A stretch of 64,000 nucleotides of DNA, from assembly GCA_038025085.1 (NCBI GenBank), contig CM076154.1, positions 36,002,501 through 36,066,500 of the forward strand. The letters run 5' to 3'. The translations under genes and the position numbers were made by a program. This document shows positions 57,401-64,000 of this stretch, in pieces. Source of the DNA: Tetragonia tetragonoides (taxonomy: Eukaryota > Streptophyta > Magnoliopsida > Caryophyllales > Aizoaceae). Positions within the stretch are counted from its first letter, which is position 1, and every line of letters starts with the position of its first letter. The notes below the pieces were generated by a model, which was not told the origin of the DNA, ran no database searches, and was given only the letters and a program-made list of their open reading frames with translations.

Positions 57401-57688
57401 CTCCCTACCATTGCTTCCATTTTTCCAAAGTGGTTTTATCTGATTTTCTCTCTCCTCCCAGACCCCTCCCTCTTCGTAGTTTAGAGAGAGAAAAACACCA
57501 AACGGCTATCATTGATGGTTCCAAATTTTCCAATCCCTTGAACAAGGAAACCCCAGAAAATCAAAAAAACATACACCAACACCCTAAAAAAAAAAATAAA
57601 AAATTCGTCGCTTTCCTGCAATTTCTCACCGGCGGTGCCCAGAAATTTGTGATTTTTGATCTGGGTTCGGACGATCTGGGGTTGTATA

Positions 57689-60600
57689 ATGGCTGATGGG
57701 TATTATAGCTCTAAAAAAAATGATGGAATTTTTGAGAATGTTTGTGGCCAGGTAAAGTTTATCCATTTTTTTTTGTGAATAATTTTGTTTGCTTTTGGTT
57801 TGTTTAGTTTAATGCAATTTGCCGCTTTGCCATTGTGCAATTCATGCTGTTATTTGGTGAATTTTGTCATAAAGAATGGAATTTGGTGGGGTTTTTTTTT
57901 TTTTTTTTTGTGAGCATGATGAAGTAAAAATTTTGGCTTTTTTGTCATTGGTTTCAATTATGAATGAAGTGGGTTGGTTTGCTGATGCTAATAAACAATT
58001 TTCAAACTGATTTATAGCTAGAATGGATAGAACAGCAGGGTGATTTGGAGAGAGAAAGAAAAACCACCGATGAGAAGTTAAACCCTTTGCAAGCTTAACT
58101 AGTACCAGGAATAATAGAAATTAGAGAGGAGAGAGAATTTGGGGAAGAAGGAACCAATTATCTCATTCAATTCATGACCTTTGTAAGTAAGATGAAATGA
58201 AAATGAGGTAAATGATAATTTGTAAGCAATTCATTAGATGACAAACTGTGCTTGTTGTCTTTGACGTCGAAAACCTCAAATTTTTGGCAAATTTGAGAGG
58301 TTCCAATCTAGACTACCATTGAAGAGGTTGATTTAGAGGTTTAAATAACGGAGGTTAGGAAGGTTTGTGACAAACTCGATTGGACCAATGAAATTGTTTC
58401 CGGCTAAGGAAAGGTGAATTAGCTGGTCTAGGCTGGTGAGAACAGGGGAAGCAGAACCACCTAGGCTTAAACCGGTTAAGTCGAGCGAGGTGTTTTGCCC
58501 TTCATGGCACTTAAGTCCGGTCCATAAGCAGAACCGAGTTGAGTTTGAGGGGTTCCAAGAGGTTAGTGAAGGGTTTGGGGTGTGGAAACCGCGCTTGAGA
58601 GTCAGTAATGCTTGAAAGTCAGAGGTTTGAGAAGATGAGGAAACAGGGGAAGTTTGTAAGAAACAAAGGAATAATGCTAAAATGAACCAGGGGGAATGAA
58701 CCATGTTGATTGTTTTGGGTGAGTTTTAGAGGGTTTTTGTCAAAATGGATAGAGCATTTGAGTATTTTATGGGATGAGATTGAATGAAAGTGAAGGGAAT
58801 CTAGGTGAGTTTTAGTTGAGGTGTGTATGGTATCAAACATATCTGGAGAGTGTGAGTGAGTGAGTCTTCAAACTAAAGCAAGGGGCTAAAACCTCTCCTT
58901 TTTTAGCTTCTCTTTTCTCTGTATTGAGGTGGAACGAGAAAGGGAAAAGGGCTACACTGCTAAAAATGAGGTTGTGCGGTTCTGTGGCCTGACTGTATAA
59001 TGTACTCCCTCCATTTAGAGCTGTCAAAGTTGACCCGACTTGAAAATCCAACCCAACCCGTTTCTTTAAGGTCATGACATGTGCTTGTTGTCTCCTTGAT
59101 ATGCTCTAGGTGATTCTATTTCCAGTAGCTTGAGGCTCAGTTGTAATTGCCTTGTTGAGGTCCATGGGCTGATCCAAGTTGGAGATAGACCCATGTGCAG
59201 ACTGCAGTATGTAACAACCCCTTTTGAGAGCCCAAAGTGCTCGGTGTAAGTGAGCAATCTTAAGGCTTGGTTCCTTCTGTGGGGTCATGAGGGATGCTCT
59301 TGCATCTTCTGCTAAAGTTACTTTTATTTTGTAATTGAAACATTATACATGTTTCATCCTCACATGAAATGGCCGTCCATGTGGCATCCCTACACAAATA
59401 AGGACCCCTTAAATGGCAAACTTGTGCTTATATATATATATACATGATATATGATATGATACTATGCAAGTTAAAACAACTATTCATTTTTTTTGTTAGA
59501 ATGTTGTTATTTCTGGTTCAGCATTTTGGTTGTTTTAATTTGAAAAGTATTTTTAATATGAGTTTGTTTAATAGATTCTGAATATAGTTGGTATTTGTAA
59601 AGCGACCCAAGTTTTATGTCTAACTGTGCAATAATTGTTTCAATTAAAACAATAGTTTTATTTTTTAAGACCTTAATAGCAGTTGAAGGTCCTGGAGAAA
59701 AGGAAAAATGCTTTCATCTAAAGAAACTCCTTTTTGCAATATGTACAGAACGGCCGTGGATTGTTGAGCATGTCAAGACTAAGGTGTGTTCTAAGAGGAA
59801 TTGATTTCAAGAGCCTGCTTCTTGTGCTTGTGGTTATCCCATTATGTATATATGGTGTTTATATGCACGGTCAAAAGATAAGCTACTTCCTCCGGCCTAT
59901 ATGGGAACGTCCACCAAAGCCTTTCTCAGAAATCACACACTATTACAATGAGAATGTGACAATGGAAACTCTATGCAAACTTCATGGTTGGGGAATTCGT
60001 GAGTATCCACGAAGAGTGTTTGATGCAGCATTGTTCAGCAATGAAGTGGACATGTTAGAAATTCGGTGGAATGAACTATACCCATATGTTACACAATTTG
60101 TTCTATTGGAATCAAATTCTACTTTTACAGGAATTCCGAAGCCCTTGTACTTTGCTAACAATCGTGATAAGTTCCAGTTCATTGAACCTAGGCTGACTTA
60201 TGGGATGATTGGAGGAAGGTTTAAGAAAGGTGAGAATCCTTTTATTGAGGAAGCATATCAAAGAGTAGCACTTGATCAACTAATCCGTATTGCTGGCGTT
60301 GAGGAGGATGATTTGCTAATCATGTCTGATGTTGATGAGATACCAAGCAGACATACAATCAATTTGTTGAGGTGGTGCGATGAAATCCCTGCGGTCCTCC
60401 ATCTACGGCTTAGGAACTATCTTTACTCATTTGAGTTTCACAGAAATGATGATAGTTGGAGGGCTTCAATTCATAGGTACAAACCGGGGATAACTAGGTA
60501 TGCACATTTCCGAAGGAATGATCTCATCTTGTCAGATGCTGGATGGCATTGTAGCTTTTGCTTTCGTCATATCAATGACTTCATCTTCAAGATGAAGGCT

Positions 60601-60846
60601 TACAGTCACACTGACCGGGTTAGGTTTTCGCATTTTCTGAATCAAAAGAGAATTCAGGATTATATATGTAAAGGGAAAAATCTATTTGATATGCTTCCTG
60701 AAGAGCACACATTTAGGGATCTCATTGGAAGGATGGGACCGATACCAAGCAGTTACTCAGCTGTTCATCTTCCTGCTTACTTGTTGGACAACGCTGATAA
60801 ATACAAGTATCTTTTGCCAGGGAACTGCAGAAGAGAAAGTGGGTGA
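57689..60846 (+). CDS. Glycosyltransferase family 17 protein
   Basis: A Golgi-type type II membrane protein of the plant GT17 family, related to animal beta-1,4-N-acetylglucosaminyltransferase III; the plant substrate is not established. Exon 1 is 57689-57751 ([20 protein letters not shown] and Q, then GTAAAG). Exon 2 is 59749-60846, after ATGTACAG. Together they encode 386 residues, close to the roughly 390 of Arabidopsis relatives such as At3g27540, whose N-terminus (MSDGYYNSKK...CGQ) supports this first exon. A transmembrane anchor lies at about 44-59. The catalytic region has 'MSDVDEIPS' (DxD-type motif, D215 and D217), '[21 protein letters not shown]', 'WHCSFCFRH' and '[12 protein letters not shown]', ending in [11 protein letters not shown]. 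Without exon 1 the protein would lack its conserved start. The 1,997 bp intron carries an antisense LRR-kinase pseudogene. Confidence 0.94.
57752..59748 (+). other. GT17 intron
   Basis: GTAAAG at 57752 and GTACAG ending at 59748. It contains a truncated receptor-kinase pseudogene on the other strand, a short CCCGACTTG repeat fragment near 59030, and otherwise AT-rich sequence. A TATATATATA run lies near 59431. Confidence 0.85.
58240..58704 (-). pseudogene. 5' fragment of an LRR receptor-like kinase
   Basis: The minus-strand ATG at 58704 opens a signal peptide ([18 protein letters not shown]), an LRRNT_2 cap ('[12 protein letters not shown]', '[18 protein letters not shown]') and two leucine-rich repeats ('[21 protein letters not shown]', '[21 protein letters not shown]'). 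The style is that of class XI/BAM-type receptor kinases. A TAA at 58333-58335 follows LRYLNL. Homology continues in the same frame ('[15 protein letters not shown]'), then needs a 1 bp shift near 58280 to read 'FEVFDVKDN', and fades by about 58240. No later LRRs, transmembrane segment or kinase follow. This is a truncated, mutated 5' end, apparently carrying upstream leader sequence to about 59000, lodged antisense in the GT17 intron. Confidence 0.85.
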
Positions 60847-61210
60847 GTTTATGTAGGAAAACGCAAGGTATTTTCTTCATGTACAGGGCAAAGGCGTAGA
60901 TAGGCATATATTGGGGTGATTCAAATCCCTGCTAGCACTGAATGTCTAGTCTTTTGGAATCTGGCTCATTCATTAGTCTGTTGTAGTTAAGATATATCTT
61001 GGTATATTCTTGTAAATTTTCCCTTTGATTTGCCTAGGTTCTCATCCTATGTTGAGGCGCATGTATTTATATGATGGCAGAATTAATGTTCCCCAAAATT
61101 TTGGGGATTTTGGTTAATAGGCTTGTTTATCCATACATTCTTGCAACATTTTCTTTTCTAGAAAATTCATATTCTAGTCCTTTTTTTTAGCCACGAATTA
61201 CTAGATTGAC
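60847..61210 (+). other. GT17 3' flank
   Basis: Probable 3' UTR and downstream DNA of the GT17 gene. No other feature was seen up to the inverted-repeat element. Confidence 0.5.
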
Positions 61211-62818
61211 ATTTTAAAAACGCATTCCAAGCCATCTTGGCATTTTTAAAAATAATCGGCGACAATCAAGCATTTTTAAAAACCGACTTGGTCATTTAAG
61301 CACTTTACTACTGCTGGTGGGGAATCTTTACGACTTTTTTTTTTCTATTTTCTTGCAATAATTCTAAATTGTCTAAATTCGAAAAATGGTAAAAAAAAAA
61401 AAAAAAAAAAATGACCTCCCTTTCCTTCTCTTTTTGTTTCCTCGCTCCAAAATTTTCATTGGCTACCTCTCCTTCCTGTGACTGGTACACCCCTGTTTCT
61501 CTCTACTTTACCATAATTCTGAAACAATACAAAGCTCCAAGCTTCATCCCTATTCTCTGGGTGTTTAGATCCTTTGGAGTTCCCTTCTCTAGAATTTTTG
61601 TAGAGTTCTTTTTTTGTGTCTATCTCTCTCCTATAACTATCAATTTCTCAAAAGTTACCCCCTCTAATCCAATGGTTCCAAAACCTCCCCTCTAATCCAA
61701 TGGTGAGAGAAAGAGAAACTCTAGAGAAAGAACTCTAGAAAATCCGTTCCTATTCCCTGGCAACCAACCTCCTCATGAAACTTTATTCTTTCCCTCGAAT
61801 GGAAAACTCCAACTAATATCATCATTGCAACCTACTCAGCACAAATCTACATTGAAGATGCGATAAATTTAGGGATGGCAGTGGGGCGGGTACAGGTGGG
61901 TATCGTCCCGCATCCGCCCCAATTAGGGCGGGGATGGGGGAGCGCTAGGTGGGGATGGTTTTGATAAAGCAAAACCGCCGCGGGAATGAAGTGGAGGTGG
62001 TTTGCCTTCTTTCCCCGGTGGATACTCGTCAGAGCCCTGCCCCACCTTATACCCGCTTATTCGCCCCGCCTCATACCCACATAAAAATAAAAAAAAATGT
62101 AAAATATAAGTATATAAAACCTAATTTTACCAAATATATAAAAATTGTCTACCTTTCTTGCTTATCAAAAAGCTCAAGTTTTTCCTTGCAAATCATCTTA
62201 AGATGAATTTGAGGACAGGTAGATCCAGATGTGGGTTTTGTTTGTTTTCGGGCGGGTATAAAGTGGCTATGAATACCCTCTCGAGTCCCAATAAATGAAG
62301 TGGAGGTGGATTTAGATCTCCACCCCATGGCGGAGATGAAACGGGCGGCGGAATCAAAATACCTAGGCCGGTTATCCACTACCACCCTCGCGCCATTACC
62401 ATCCTAGCGGTAATCTAATATGTAAAACAACTACCAATAAATTTGTATTAATCACACAAGAACGGTTGGATTTGACCTCAAAAGAAAGCACTATTTTTCA
62501 CCTTTTTTTTACCAGTTTTCGAAATTAGGCAAATTAGACCAATTGCAAAAAAATAAAAAAAAAAGTGATAAACACGCAAAACATTCCCCGCCACCACTAA
62601 GGTGTTTTTTTTTTTTTGGAAATTACACAAATTGGAACATGTTTGGTAAAAAGTAAAAACAGCTAGCTTTAAAATTAAAATCTACAAATTTCATCTTTCA
62701 GTTACTGCTTTCATCCTGTGTTACCAAATAATTTATAAATGACCAAGTCAACTTTTTAAAATGCTTGATTATCGCTAAAATTTCTTAAAATGCCAAGATG
62801 ACCATTTTTAAAGTGTTT
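61211..62818. mobile_element. 1.6 kb element with ~80-90 bp inverted ends
   Basis: The left arm, 61211-61300, has 'GCCATCTTGGCATTTTTAAA', 'AATCAAGCATTTTTAAAAA' and 'GACTTGGTCATTTA'. It is matched in reverse complement by the right arm, 62738-62818 ('AAATGACCAAGTC', 'TTTTAAAATGCTTGATTATC', 'AAAATGCCAAGATG'). The arms carry scattered mismatches. The interior has no transposase. Long TIRs suggest a Mutator-like or other non-autonomous DNA transposon, but no target duplication was identified. Confidence 0.55.
61870..62406. mobile_element. GC-rich hAT-like MITE, nested
   Basis: The left end TAGGGATGGCAGTGGGGCGG and right end ATTACCATCCTA are imperfect inverted repeats. TAGGGATGGCA is a familiar hAT-type end in plants. 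The interior is rich in GGCGGGG and CCCCGCC, and sits within the larger inverted-repeat element at 61211-62818. No clean 8 bp duplication was found. Confidence 0.5.
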
Positions 62819-64000
62819 ATTGTGTTAGCTATTTTCTGGTTGTTTGTGTGTGATTATTGGTTTGGTGAATTTGGTCGAATTTGGTTGTTGATCCCAACAT
62901 AAATTCTGCTATGACTGTGGCTGATTTTTTTTTTGACAAAGGATAAGTTGATCAACCCATACTTGGCTTTTGGTATTCCATACACATTCTTGTCAACTTA
63001 GTTTGAAACCCAAAATGGGTAATAATCATCTATTTTCTTAGGAACAATTAGCTTTTGCAACCAATTTAGGAAAGCGTATGCATCAAGCTTTAGAATATGT
63101 GGCTCAAAATCTACAAATTGGCGGGAAAATCCACCAAATAAGGAGGGAAACCAAAATATTGAATGCAAAAAGAAAACAAAAAAAAAAACTTACTATAAAT
63201 ACAAATGGTTGAACCTCAAGAAAAACAAAAAGAATTATAAACTCCAATTATAGTGAGAATTTCTCATTTTGAAAATTTCTTTCATTTTCCATTCGTGTGA
63301 TTGAGTTCAAAGTTTCAGCACTTCATTTTTGCAATTGAAGTTTAAACTAATTAAGGTGATCACTCTAGTGTTTGTTTATTTGATTATTCTCTTTCATTGA
63401 ATTGTTGATAAATATCATATCTAGGGTTTTGCTAGTTCTGATTGAGGTAGGGTTTACTTAAAATTTTTGGGTAATTGGGTGTTTAAATTACTGATTTTGC
63501 TGCAATTTCTTTATATACACCATGGTGATAAGTAAAGATAACTATTCTTGATGTGCTGAATTGAGAAATTTGAGAACATAATTGAATGAAAATGGTAGCT
63601 AATGAGATGGAAATGGCAAATTGAAGTAGAAATCACAATGCTTTTTGTGTTCTTTCATTGGATCTACTATATTAGAATTGAGAATCATCATATTAATAGT
63701 ACAGCTTCCAGCCCCCTCAGGGTCACCGGAGGTTTTCTTACTGTTAACTTCAGAGCCCATAAGATTAATCTGACAAAACTCGAATACCCATGTTATCTAA
63801 AACAAGGAACATTATAGTACCTGGTTCATGTTGGTTCATGTTCATCCATCTTCCTTTTATAATGTCAACAAATATTAATGGGTTTGCTTTCTTTGTTCTT
63901 TGTATAATGAAATATAGTATGGAATACATCAGCCTTCAAATGTGCTTGCTGGGTCTAAGGTTATTGTGGATGTTGTGAAATTTTTAGCCTTTGAGATTGA
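62819..64000. other. Right edge of window, no gene called
   Basis: AT-rich. A leader-like stretch (CTAGGGTTT near 63421) and a less AT-rich patch at 63705-63775 (CCCCCTCAGGGTCACCGGAG) might belong to a gene or repeat extending beyond the window, but no frame is convincing. Confidence 0.4.

Noticed and set aside
57430..57696. 88-codon frame upstream of and overlapping the GT17 start
   Set aside because: It starts at GTG and covers the probable 5' UTR; the ATG at 57689 with [10 protein letters not shown] fits the family.

Overview
This window is nuclear DNA from a flowering plant, most likely a eudicot. The evidence is AT-rich, intron-containing genes of plant-only families (WRKY, RABA1-type Rab, class II TPS/TPP fusion, DYW-type PPR, F-box/LRR, plant GT17), many MITEs and a Helitron. 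Several repeats ('GTTCC' and 'TTCAGTTCAG' MITEs, a 'GTCTCACACAAG' repeat) feel like Caryophyllales genomes, but that is an impression from memory, not a demonstration. No organelle, bacterial or viral block is seen.

Layout. 1-5.2 kb: gene-free, MITE-rich. 5.2-8.0 kb (+): three-exon group IIe WRKY factor (WRKY65/69-like). 8-10.7 kb: MITEs and a 5'-truncated LINE with target-site duplications. 10.8-18.5 kb (-): RABA1-type Rab GTPase in two exons split by a 7.1 kb intron full of repeats. 19.1-20.05 kb: a MITE whose centre has become a ~500 bp AAT/ATT palindrome. 21.7-27.2 kb (+): class II trehalose-6-phosphate synthase/phosphatase-like gene (TPS7-like) with a leader intron and an upstream ORF overlapping its start. 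28.7-28.9 kb: tRNA-like SINE. 30.0-32.0 kb (-): intronless DYW PPR gene. 33.1-35.2 kb (-): three-exon F-box/LRR gene whose stop codon lies 13 bp from a MITE. 36.6 to about 54.5 kb (-): decayed Helitron with RepHel and RPA1-like genes, an unrecognised two-module gene, repeats and a nested LINE. 57.7-60.8 kb (+): two-exon GT17 glycosyltransferase whose intron holds an antisense pseudogene of an LRR receptor-kinase 5' end. 60.9-64 kb: nested inverted-repeat elements.

The host genes are unrelated single-copy neighbours, not a pathway cluster. The coherent multi-gene unit is the Helitron: RepHel (HUH replicase plus Pif1-type helicase) and an RPA1-like single-strand-binding protein lie in the same orientation between a recognisable 3' terminus (CTAG preceded by a short hairpin) and an uncertain 5' end. 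RepHel carries one nonsense codon and four frameshifts, and RPA one nonsense codon, so this copy is not autonomous. Its upstream half holds two tandem copies of an alpha/beta module resembling a double-stranded-RNA-binding fold, which I cannot assign to a named family; it is the least explained coding sequence here.

Exon borders were deduced by reading GT/AG sites, phase and family resemblance. No alignment or database search was possible.
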